From an uncultured Prevotellaceae bacterium (GTDB lineage Bacteria > Bacteroidota > Bacteroidia > Bacteroidales > Muribaculaceae), in NCBI GenBank assembly GCA_905210415.1, contig CAJLWM010000001.1:22101-86100 (forward strand): DNA of 64,000 nucleotides. Reading direction: 5' to 3'. The position numbers were made by a program, and so were the translations under genes. Shown here piece by piece: positions 8,395-15,164 of this stretch (the stretch's first letter is position 1; each line of letters starts with the position of its first letter). The notes under the pieces are model-generated. The model worked only from the letters and a program-made list of their open reading frames with translations, had not been told where the DNA came from and made no database searches.

Positions 8395-9329
8395 GCTTTT
8401 CTATTTTCAAAAGGGTCATTATAATCTAATTTCGGAATCTCGCTCTGAAATGCGAAATCACCTTGGTCATTAAGCACCTCAAGCACCTGGCGCGTCGCCT
8501 CACGCTCGATATGCGAAGCCACGCATTGCTCATGACCAGGAGTATTTACTTCTCTTGTTGTCAACCTATTAAGCCACACGCAACGCTTGCATTGCCAAGC
8601 ATCACAGTGCTGGCATATCGGAGCATGTTTCAGCGAAAAGAGATAGGCATTCCGTATGTTCACCTCACCATCCTCTATGCTACCCACGCTTTGACTCTCA
8701 TCGTCATAATAAAACGCCGGACACACATAAAACTTGCCTTCTGGCGATAGGGTAATTGATTCATCTCCCGCTCCGCAATTATTCATCTTCTTCAGCATCA
8801 TACGGTCGGTAAGCAGATTGCAAGACACTTGCACTCCCTTCAAAAACGCTTCAGCCACCATCTTGCCGAGCACTCTAAGGGCTTGCTCATAAGCCTTAAA
8901 ATCATTGTCGGTGAACGTATGCACATCGGTAATCACCACATTCACCCTCGGAACAGCCTCAAGCAGTGGCATCAACTCTGCGCTGCGAGCAAAGAAATCT
9001 TTCTTACCCAGCCTCACAGTAGTGGGTTTGCACAGTTGTTTTGCTTTATCAAAATCCCAACCGTCTACCACCACCACATCGGCACTGCCATCAGCGATAT
9101 CCACCGGCACGATGCGGCAACTATCCACTGTCTCTATCAATGCCTTTAGCTCGTCTGGCACCTCGTAGTGCGGATACACCACCTGCACCGACAGATTTCG
9201 CGTCATCGCAAATCTTATGGCCCTGTGCAGTGTGTCACAATCTATAAGCCTCTGATCACCAGCAGGCTCAGGATAATGGCAAAACGACACCGACTTACGG
9301 TCAAGTAATATGATTAAATATTTTATCAT
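8388..9329 (-). CDS. CXXX-repeat peptide maturase (SPASM-like, without radical SAM triad)
   Basis: A 313-aa protein. Its first ~175 residues carry no CxxxCxxC triad but keep an alpha/beta layout (YLIILLDRK, VVYPHYEVPDELKALIETV, VVVVDGWDF, VNVVITDVHTFT). The C-terminal part has a cysteine set typical of SPASM auxiliary-cluster domains: C185, C203, then C239-x2-C242-x4-C247-x2-C250 and C269. Such proteins are known as the second, 'CXXX repeat peptide maturase' partner of the radical SAM enzyme encoded just upstream. A likely role is to hold iron-sulfur clusters and bind precursor or maturase; catalysis by this protein alone is doubtful. It starts 20 bases after the radical SAM gene and overlaps the accessory gene. 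Confidence 0.85.
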   Translation of the reverse strand: MIKYLIILLDRKSVSFCHYPEPAGDQRLIDCDTLHRAIRFAMTRNLSVQVVYPHYEVPDELKALIETVDSCRIVPVDIADGSADVVVVDGWDFDKAKQLCKPTTVRLGKKDFFARSAELMPLLEAVPRVNVVITDVHTFTDNDFKAYEQALRVLGKMVAEAFLKGVQVSCNLLTDRMMLKKMNNCGAGDESITLSPEGKFYVCPAFYYDDESQSVGSIEDGEVNIRNAYLFSLKHAPICQHCDAWQCKRCVWLNRLTTREVNTPGHEQCVASHIEREATRQVLEVLNDQGDFAFQSEIPKLDYNDPFENRKAW

Positions 9330-9349
9330 GCTATAGTCTATCTCCTTTT

Positions 9350-10549
9350 TTAGCAGTCACAACATCCTTTGCAACGAATAGTGCCACCCTGCATATCTAT
9401 CTTATGGTAGAGACGGCGCCAATAATAATTATTGGCTCGCACTCGCGCCTTATGCATCTTGCAGATAGCAGTGCTCCGCTGATATATGGTGTCGGTAAGC
9501 GCCGCATCATAATTTTCACCCTGACACCACGCACAACCGCTTGCCACATCGCATTCAAGACATTTGCGAGGCGACTGCGTCACCAAATCAAGCGTTAGAA
9601 ACGGACGTAACAGGTTCTGATTGATACCCTCATCTACATTACCTATTATGATAGGCTTCTTGCTTCGCAACGAATATGCAGCAAATCGCGTGCACGGATA
9701 GAAATTACCGGCAGCATCTATCGAGAGCATCCGCCCTGCGCCACACCAGTTTTGATTTTCATATTCAAGGTCAATGGGCTTTCCTATCGTTTCCGAGAAA
9801 AACGAGCAAACATAATCCTTATACCACTCGCCATCTATTATCTCATCGGCAAGCTGAAGCAATTGTTCCTCAAACAATGCGTCGTCGCCTTCGCGCCACA
9901 CATCTTCAAACACACAATTGATGTTCACCTGATGTATGCCAAGCGCAAACAAGTGCATCACGCTCTCCTTGATGTATGGAATATCGGCACTCGATATCGT
10001 CACCTTTGTGCCGCCGTTAGGGAATTGGCTAAGCCACAAGGGTATATTCTTCACCACGTCGTCATAACTACCCTTCTCGCTGCCTTTATACACGCGATTA
10101 AGGTCGTGCTTGCGGCGGGTGCCATCTATGGTGATGCCCACACTGAGGTGCGTTTGATTTTTCATAATAAAACGCTGCACGTTCTCAGTGTGATAGTTTA
10201 TACCATTTGTTGAGAAGCTAAAGCGGTAGGCGTTGAACCACGGATGCTCAAGCCTATACATTTCAGTCTTTATATAGTCGCAAATGCTATCGATAAGATC
10301 AATCTCTATAAAGGGCTCGCCTCCGATAAAATCCCATACAACCGATTGTTCAGAAAACATCTCGCGATCCGACAGAATATAATCAACCGCCTTGCGAGCA
10401 ATATCAAAGGTCATACGCTCCTTTGTGTTTTTGCCCACAAGATAGCAATACTTGCAAGCCAATTGGCAATCCTTGGTGACTATAAAGGTGATGTTTTTAC
10501 TCAACCCCTCTTGCCAAACTCCTTCGTTGGTTTTTATCTGTTCATCCAT
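9350..10549 (-). CDS. Radical SAM/SPASM peptide maturase for the CXXX-repeat precursor
   Basis: A 399-aa radical SAM enzyme. The catalytic 4Fe-4S triad is C28-x3-C32-x2-C35 (DCQLACKYCYL), followed by the SAM-binding GGEPF motif at 76-80 and FSTNG near 112. SPASM-type cysteines follow (C269, C286, C330, C333, C339, C342, C363). The protein ends in an unusual Cys-rich tail, CKGCCDC (C393, C396, C397, C399). It belongs to the radical SAM peptide maturases that target CXXX-repeat peptides; SPASM relatives often form thioether or carbon-carbon crosslinks. The bond made here is not known from sequence. It starts 3 bases after the precursor stop, so the substrate and enzyme are tightly coupled. Confidence 0.92.
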   Translation of the reverse strand: MDEQIKTNEGVWQEGLSKNITFIVTKDCQLACKYCYLVGKNTKERMTFDIARKAVDYILSDREMFSEQSVVWDFIGGEPFIEIDLIDSICDYIKTEMYRLEHPWFNAYRFSFSTNGINYHTENVQRFIMKNQTHLSVGITIDGTRRKHDLNRVYKGSEKGSYDDVVKNIPLWLSQFPNGGTKVTISSADIPYIKESVMHLFALGIHQVNINCVFEDVWREGDDALFEEQLLQLADEIIDGEWYKDYVCSFFSETIGKPIDLEYENQNWCGAGRMLSIDAAGNFYPCTRFAAYSLRSKKPIIIGNVDEGINQNLLRPFLTLDLVTQSPRKCLECDVASGCAWCQGENYDAALTDTIYQRSTAICKMHKARVRANNYYWRRLYHKIDMQGGTIRCKGCCDC

Positions 10550-10552
10550 CTA

Positions 10553-11341
10553 TCATCCAGAATATCCAGTACACTGAAGCGAACAACCACTGGTGCATGC
10601 AGACTTACAGCTACCGCTGCAACTACCTCTACACGACATTGAGCAAGAGCTTGAGCACGATGATGTGCAAGCACCATAGCAATGGCCCGAACATGAGCTC
10701 GAACAACTTGCTGCGCAACTTGCCGAGCAAGACGAAGCGCAATTGGCACAACCTGAGTAACCGCCATTATAGCCACCGTTGTACCCACCATTACTGCCAC
10801 CATTGTAGCCACCGCCACGTCTATTTCCCGACGAGCTTGCTTTGGCTGAGCCCTTACATCCAGTGGTGCAACCAGTGCTGCATCCGCCCTTGCACGACCC
10901 TTGACATCCCGAGGTACACGTACCATAGCATCCGCTCTTACATGAGCCTTGACACCCTGAATAACAACTACTATAGCAACCATTTTGGCATGTGGTATTG
11001 CATGTATTGCTACATCCGCCAAGACAGAAATTCTGGCACGTCGTCTTGCAAGTGTTGGTACACTGATAATAGCACGAACCCGTGCAGCTCGTGTAGCACG
11101 TATTGACACACGAGCCCATACAATTATTATTGCATGTGCCATAACAAGAATAGTAACACGAGTACGAGCACCCGTACATACAACCCTGCGGAGCCTCAGC
11201 CTTGGCTTTCACTATCAATCCTGGCACCATCAAAGCACCAAGAATAGGCAGTATTCCTCTGGCTGCATTCTTAAAAAATTCGCGCCGCGACTGCATGTCT
11301 TTACGTTTGTCGTCTTCCCTTCGCTTATCGTCTTCTTCCAT
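10553..11341 (-). CDS. CXXX-repeat precursor peptide with twin-arginine signal
   Basis: A 262-aa ribosomal precursor and the presumed substrate of the two maturases downstream. Residues 1-24 are highly charged and contain the Tat-type motif SRREFFK at 18-24. A hydrophobic stretch follows (about 29-44), then possible AxA cleavage sites around 46-50. From C54 to 165 there are 28 uninterrupted Cys-X-X-X tetrads. Residues 166-197 form a Gly/Asn/Tyr/Ser hinge with GGYN repeats and no cysteine. A second block begins at C198, slips phase once (CANC), and runs as 15 tetrads from C201 to 260. The total is 44 cysteines. Block one is rich in Tyr, Thr, Asn, Gln and Lys; block two is mostly Ser, Ala and Gly. 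M16 is an alternative start that keeps the Tat motif. Confidence 0.9.
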   Translation of the reverse strand: MEEDDKRREDDKRKDMQSRREFFKNAARGILPILGALMVPGLIVKAKAEAPQGCMYGCSYSCYYSCYGTCNNNCMGSCVNTCYTSCTGSCYYQCTNTCKTTCQNFCLGGCSNTCNTTCQNGCYSSCYSGCQGSCKSGCYGTCTSGCQGSCKGGCSTGCTTGCKGSAKASSSGNRRGGGYNGGSNGGYNGGYNGGYSGCANCASSCSASCAASCSSSCSGHCYGACTSSCSSSCSMSCRGSCSGSCKSACTSGCSLQCTGYSG

Positions 11342-11380
11342 AATTCAGGTCGTACTATCAGTTAATTACTATTGTATGAC

Positions 11381-11568
11381 ATCACCCCATTCGGCCGTTA
11401 CATAATGGCAGGATTTTAGCAGTCCAGATTTTGAATACATTTTAATGACAAACAGCATAATGCTATTTCGAATTAAATCAAACTAAAGATGCCATATAAA
11501 AACACGAAAACCTCCAAACTATAGCAGAAATTTTACAACTTCTCCAAATGCCCGATTTGGGGTTAATG
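11381..11568. repeat. Dispersed inverted-repeat element, copy B
   Basis: About 185 bases that align along their whole length, by eye at roughly 60-70% identity, with the element at 45838-46030. Shared blocks include 'CAGATTTTGA', 'TTTTAATGA', 'ATATAAAA' and 'GAAA.CCTCCAA'. The ends are imperfect inverted repeats: the left end carries CCCCATTCGG and the right end CCGATTTGGGG. It has no coding capacity. It lies between a weak candidate promoter at 11579-11586 and the precursor gene at 11341, so it may be part of that gene's leader. Bases 11587-11746 show nothing further that I can support. Confidence 0.6.
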
Positions 11569-11578
11569 ATCACAACCA

Positions 11579-11586
11579 CAAATTTA
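11579..11586 (-). promoter_or_regulatory. Weak candidate promoter for the Cys-repeat cassette
   Basis: The minus strand reads TAAATTTG (fits TAnnTTTG), but no good TTTG -33 box is found at the right distance. If used, it gives a leader of about 230 bases that contains the whole inverted-repeat element B. No better -7 match occurs between 11342 and 11578. Confidence 0.35.
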
Positions 11587-11746
11587 CATAAAATATTGTA
11601 CCACACTCACATTTTCGCAAAAAAATCCATCAATTTTCTACGACTCAGCTTTCCATCACCACCACCATCTTAACCACCAGCCATAGAATCAATATTATCA
11701 TATATGCCCCTCGGCTCGCCCATCTCAAGCCGAACCCTATACAAAC

Positions 11747-11783
11747 AAAAAAAGCAGGCTTCACAATTGAATGTAAAGCCTGC
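11747..11783 (-). terminator. Rho-independent terminator of the rpmB-rpmG-DUF4295 operon
   Basis: On the minus strand a perfect 8-bp stem (GCAGGCTT at 11776-11783, AAGCCTGC at 11754-11761, loop of 14) is followed by a run of seven T. It lies 34 bases after the DUF4295 stop. Confidence 0.9.
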
Positions 11784-11816
11784 CCGATATAGAATTTTAT
11801 ACTATATATTTCTCAA

Positions 11817-11969
11817 TTACTTCTTGAGGGTTTCTTGCACTTGATCGTTTGGAACCATTTCTTCCAAGAAGACGTAAGCGCCAGTCTTTGGTGACTTCAC
11901 CATTTTGATAACTTTGCTATAGGTACGACCCTCACCTTTTTGAAGAGTTGCTACAACTTTTTTTGCCAT
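11817..11969 (-). CDS. DUF4295 domain-containing small protein
   Basis: A 50-aa basic protein, beginning MAKKVVATLQKGEGRTYSKV and ending MVPNDQVQETLKK. It matches the Bacteroidota DUF4295 family, which is regularly encoded right after the L28 and L33 ribosomal protein genes, as here (10 bases after rpmG). The context and basic charge suggest a ribosome-associated protein, but the role is not established. The strong terminator directly downstream makes it the last gene of the unit. Confidence 0.9.
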   Translation of the reverse strand: MAKKVVATLQKGEGRTYSKVIKMVKSPKTGAYVFLEEMVPNDQVQETLKK

Positions 11970-11979
11970 GACTCAACTA

Positions 11980-12168
11980 TTATTTAATTTCTTTATGTAC
12001 TGTTACTCTCTTAAGATATGGATTGTATTTCTTCAATTCCAAACGTTCTGTTGTGTTCTTGCGGTTCTTAGTGGTGATGTAACGTGACATTCCTGGTACT
12101 CCGCTTGCCTTTTGTTCGGTACATTCAAGGATAACTTGAACTCTATTACCTTTTGCTTTCTTTGCCAT
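11980..12168 (-). CDS. rpmG: Large ribosomal subunit protein bL33
   Basis: A 62-aa basic protein ([18 protein letters not shown], then [21 protein letters not shown]), the normal form and length of bL33 in Bacteroidota. The CxxC zinc pairs are absent (a single C), so it is the zinc-free type. It lies 8 bases after rpmB and 10 bases before the DUF4295 gene. Confidence 0.95.
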   Translation of the reverse strand: MAKKAKGNRVQVILECTEQKASGVPGMSRYITTKNRKNTTERLELKKYNPYLKRVTVHKEIK

Positions 12169-12176
12169 CTTGATTC

Positions 12177-12434
12177 TTACTTTTCTGCGATTTTAATACT
12201 TGTTAAGTTACCATCTTGAGCAGCCTTCTTAAGAGCAGCGTCCAAACCAATCTTGTTGATTAGACGAAGACCAGAAGTTGATACTGTCAATGAAATCCAT
12301 TGTTGTTGTTCTACCCAGAAAAATTTTCTGTTCGATACGTTCACATTGAACTTACGCTTTGTTCTTCTTTTAGAGTGCGACACATTATTACCTGTAATCG
12401 CCTTCTTGCCTGTAATTTGACAAACTTTTGACAT
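12177..12434 (-). CDS. rpmB: Large ribosomal subunit protein bL28
   Basis: An 85-aa ribosomal protein with the typical start [21 protein letters not shown], followed by [12 protein letters not shown] and [16 protein letters not shown]. It is the first gene of the L28-L33-DUF4295 unit. Its upstream region contains a structured RNA segment and a strong promoter about 290 bases away. A poorer TATACTTTG element near 12493-12501 could give a shorter transcript. Confidence 0.96.
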   Translation of the reverse strand: MSKVCQITGKKAITGNNVSHSKRRTKRKFNVNVSNRKFFWVEQQQWISLTVSTSGLRLINKIGLDAALKKAAQDGNLTSIKIAEK

Positions 12435-12489
12435 GGCTATTTACTTTATATTTTTTATTTGTTTCTAATTATTCATTTCGTAAACAGAG

Positions 12490-12716
12490 TGCAAAGTATA
12501 CAATCAGTGTGAGAGTCCGTTCACCCGGCTACTCATCTTAACTGCTACTTTCTTCGCAGTAGCGCCAATATTCATAAGGTGATTTTTCACCCGTTACAAT
12601 ACCGTCCTACGCTTTTTGCAGGGTTTTAAGCATCATCTCCCTACAACGAAGTTTCAACGATTAGAGTCACAGAACATGACTATAGGAATGTAGTCGTTGT
12701 ACTGCTGTCCCGAAAT
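12490..12716 (-). ncRNA. Unidentified structured RNA or long rpmB leader
   Basis: About 225 bases on the minus strand, from a strong promoter down to a second weaker promoter-like site, with no ORF. By eye I see several hairpins. There is an 8-bp perfect stem (12694-12701 with 12642-12649). A 6-bp stem (12639-12644 with 12618-12623) overlaps and competes with the first by three bases. There is also a GGTGA/TCACC stem-loop (12578-12591) and a GCTACT/AGTAGC stem-loop (12544-12563). No T-run terminator is seen before rpmB. It could be an independent small RNA or a leader that regulates L28 synthesis. I do not recognise a known riboswitch, 6S, tmRNA or RNase P core. Confidence 0.45.
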
Positions 12717-12722
12717 GTGGTG

Positions 12723-12753
12723 CAAAGATAGCAATTATTTTTCATTCCACCAA
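12723..12753 (-). promoter_or_regulatory. Strong promoter upstream of the structured RNA/rpmB
   Basis: On the minus strand TTG (12753-12751), a spacer of 20 bases and TATCTTTG (12730-12723) match the Bacteroidota -33/-7 consensus. Transcription would start near 12716. Confidence 0.75.
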
Positions 12754-12811
12754 CCTATCAATCAACATTTTTGACCTTCTCTTCACGTTTTCTTCGTTTT
12801 TCGCTGGCTTG

Positions 12812-14059
12812 TCAGTCTAAACTAAGCAGCATCTTGATGAGCATCAGCGTCACATGGGTGGTGGCTCGGTCTATCACGCGGTCGCGGCTTCCAGGGAATC
12901 TGCGACATTCCGTAACGATTTTGTCGCCACATTTTGCCGACATCCACACTGTGCCCACTGGCTTACCAGGCTCGGCTCCTCCAGGACCCGCTATGCCCGA
13001 TGTGGCTACTGCACACTCGGTGTGCATCAGTCGGCTCACACCTTCCGACATTTGCTTCACTGTAGGTTCGCTCACTGCGCCCACGGTGTCGAGCACCTGC
13101 TGGTCTACGCCAAGCACATTGTGCTTCACCTCATTGCAATACGACACCACCGAGCCCGCAAAGTATTCCGAACTTCCAGCAACCTCTGTAATCATGTGCG
13201 CAACGTTTCCTCCAGTGCAACTTTCTGCGGTAGACATCTTCATATGATGCTTGCGCAAGAGGTCTCCGAGTATTTCGGCTGGCATCTTATCTTCGTTTGC
13301 TATAATGTTTTTGCCAAGCACTGCATACAATTGCTCTTCCAAGCGTTGCATGGTTTCGCTCAACATTTGCTTATCGGCATGAACGCCCGACAAACGAAGT
13401 CGAACAATGCCTGGCTTTGGAAGGTATGCCAGATGAACGTAGTCTGGCATCGCGTTCTCGAAGTCGTTAAGCGTAATCGCCAACACGCTTTCAGAATAGT
13501 CTATCACCACAAATGTGCGATACACAATCTCAACATCGCTCATGAAATGGCTTATCAACTTAGGCATAACGGCTGTCTGCATCATGGTTTCGGTTTCGAA
13601 TGGCACGCCTGGCATCGACACCAGTACCTTGCCTTCCTTCTCAAACCACATCAATGGCGCAGTGCCCACCTTATTTTGTATCACCTCGCACGACGATGGC
13701 ACCATCGCCTGAGCATGATTGAGTTCGTTCATCTGCAGGCCGCGCTTGCTTAGCACCTCCTCCACATTGCGTAGTGTAGGCTCATCAAGACGCAACTCTC
13801 CGCCGAAATATCGGCACAAGGTGGCTTTTGTGATATCGTCTTTAGTAGGGCCAAGACCTCCGGTCATCAGCACCACATCGGTCTGCACGAAAGCCTGTTC
13901 AATGGCTTTTGTGATTTCCTCAGCATCGTCCGACACCACCTTAACGCTTTGCACAGCCCATCCGTATGGACTTAAATGACGTGCAATCCACCCCGAGTTG
14001 GTGTCTATAACCTGTCCAATAAGCAATTCGTCGCCTACGACGATAATCGAATACTTCAT
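12812..14059 (-). CDS. cinA: CinA-family nicotinamide mononucleotide deamidase / competence-damage protein
   Basis: A 415-aa full-length CinA. The N-terminal MoaB/MogA-like domain has GDELLIGQVIDTNSGWIA and MTGGLGPTKDDITK. A linker leads to the C-terminal CinA domain with STAESCTGG, SVVSYCNEVKHNVLGV and ATSGIAGPGG, the NMN deamidase type that recycles nicotinamide mononucleotide to NaMN. The gene lies 38 bases downstream of tsaD. The NAD link fits nadE in the same strand block about 6.8 kb upstream, although they are not contiguous. Confidence 0.95.
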   Translation of the reverse strand: MKYSIIVVGDELLIGQVIDTNSGWIARHLSPYGWAVQSVKVVSDDAEEITKAIEQAFVQTDVVLMTGGLGPTKDDITKATLCRYFGGELRLDEPTLRNVEEVLSKRGLQMNELNHAQAMVPSSCEVIQNKVGTAPLMWFEKEGKVLVSMPGVPFETETMMQTAVMPKLISHFMSDVEIVYRTFVVIDYSESVLAITLNDFENAMPDYVHLAYLPKPGIVRLRLSGVHADKQMLSETMQRLEEQLYAVLGKNIIANEDKMPAEILGDLLRKHHMKMSTAESCTGGNVAHMITEVAGSSEYFAGSVVSYCNEVKHNVLGVDQQVLDTVGAVSEPTVKQMSEGVSRLMHTECAVATSGIAGPGGAEPGKPVGTVWMSAKCGDKIVTECRRFPGSRDRVIDRATTHVTLMLIKMLLSLD

Positions 14060-14097
14060 TTTATCTGTCTCCTTTCGTCAATATAAAATCTCGCACA

Positions 14098-15114
14098 TCA
14101 CACTGTTACTCTCGCAAATGGAGGAAGTGTGATGTCACAATATTGTTTGTCAAGATATTTATAATACCCCGCAATGGCTATCATAGCAGCATTGTCGGTA
14201 GTGAACGAGCGCTTTGGGATAAACGCCTTTATGCCGCGTCGTTCGCAATACACTTGCACGGCATTGCGCACGCCTGAGTTGGCCGAAACGCCTCCGCCGA
14301 TAGCCACAGTCTTAATTCCGGTTTGCTTAATCGCCTTGCCAAACTTGTCCATCAGTATGTCGATGATGGTTTTCTGCAACGAGGCTGCCAAGTCGGCGCG
14401 GTTTTCCTCGATGAAGTTAGGATTCTCCTTCAACGCATCACGCAACGTGTAGAGGAACGATGTCTTCAATCCACTGAAACTATAATCCAAACCTGGGATG
14501 TGAGGCTTGCTGAACTTAAATTTCTCAGCATCGCCTTCTTGAGCCAAACGGTCGATAATCGGTCCGCCTGGGTAAGGCAATCCCATCACTTTGGCGCACT
14601 TGTCGAATGCCTCACCTGCAGCATCGTCGATTGTCTGTCCGAGCACCTCCATCTTGTTTGGCGCATTCACACGGATAATCTGCGAGTTGCCGCCCGACAC
14701 AAGCAAGCAAAGATATGGGAACTCTGGCACTTCAGTATTCTCGTCTTCCTTAACGAAATGCGCAAGCACATGGCCATGAAGGTGATTGACGTCGACCAAT
14801 GGCACTCCAAGCGACAAAGCAAGCCCCTTGGCAAACGAGGTGCCAACGAGCAACGAGCCCATAAGACCCGGCCCGCGAGTAAACGCTATCGCATCAATAT
14901 CTTTCTTGTCGATACCAGCTTGACGAATGGCTTCGCTCACCACTGGCACTATATTCTGCTGGTGAGCACGCGATGCCAATTCTGGCACCACGCCACCATA
15001 TGCTTCATGCACCTTCTGACTTGCAATCACATTGCTTAGCAGCACACCATCACGCAGCACAGCTGCCGACGTATCGTCGCACGACGATTCTATTCCAAGT
15101 ATTACTACGCTCAT
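14098..15114 (-). CDS. tsaD: tRNA N6-threonylcarbamoyladenosine transferase TsaD
   Basis: A 338-aa Kae1/TsaD ATPase-fold enzyme that transfers threonylcarbamoyl to A37 of ANN-decoding tRNAs. It has the start ILGIESSCDDTSAAVL, the metal-binding HLHGH segment (VDVNHLHGHVLAH), the nucleotide-binding LLVSGGNSQI, and the late GGGVSANSGVR motif. Length and order are normal. It is encoded between the DUF4421 gene (50 bases upstream) and cinA. Confidence 0.97.
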   Translation of the reverse strand: MSVVILGIESSCDDTSAAVLRDGVLLSNVIASQKVHEAYGGVVPELASRAHQQNIVPVVSEAIRQAGIDKKDIDAIAFTRGPGLMGSLLVGTSFAKGLALSLGVPLVDVNHLHGHVLAHFVKEDENTEVPEFPYLCLLVSGGNSQIIRVNAPNKMEVLGQTIDDAAGEAFDKCAKVMGLPYPGGPIIDRLAQEGDAEKFKFSKPHIPGLDYSFSGLKTSFLYTLRDALKENPNFIEENRADLAASLQKTIIDILMDKFGKAIKQTGIKTVAIGGGVSANSGVRNAVQVYCERRGIKAFIPKRSFTTDNAAMIAIAGYYKYLDKQYCDITLPPFARVTV

Positions 15115-15164
15115 AGTCTTTCCTTATATATTATTCGCATTACACGATGTTTTTATTATCTTCA

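Noticed and set aside
10597..11106. A 169-residue plus-strand frame opposite the precursor
   Set aside because: It is the complement of the same periodic repeat. Long antisense frames are expected in such sequence and no promoter precedes it.
10534..11142. A 202-residue frame on the minus strand, rich in Arg/Ala/Val, overlapping the Cys-repeat precursor
   Set aside because: It is the same 12-base repeat read in a shifted frame. Low-complexity codons (TGC/TGT periodicity) keep the other frames open. It has no start context or homology.
12723..12811. Possible riboswitch (FMN, TPP, cobalamin) between cinA and rpmB
   Set aside because: None of the known conserved cores is present in the cinA-rpmB spacer, and the downstream genes are ribosomal. 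The structured RNA is listed as unidentified instead.
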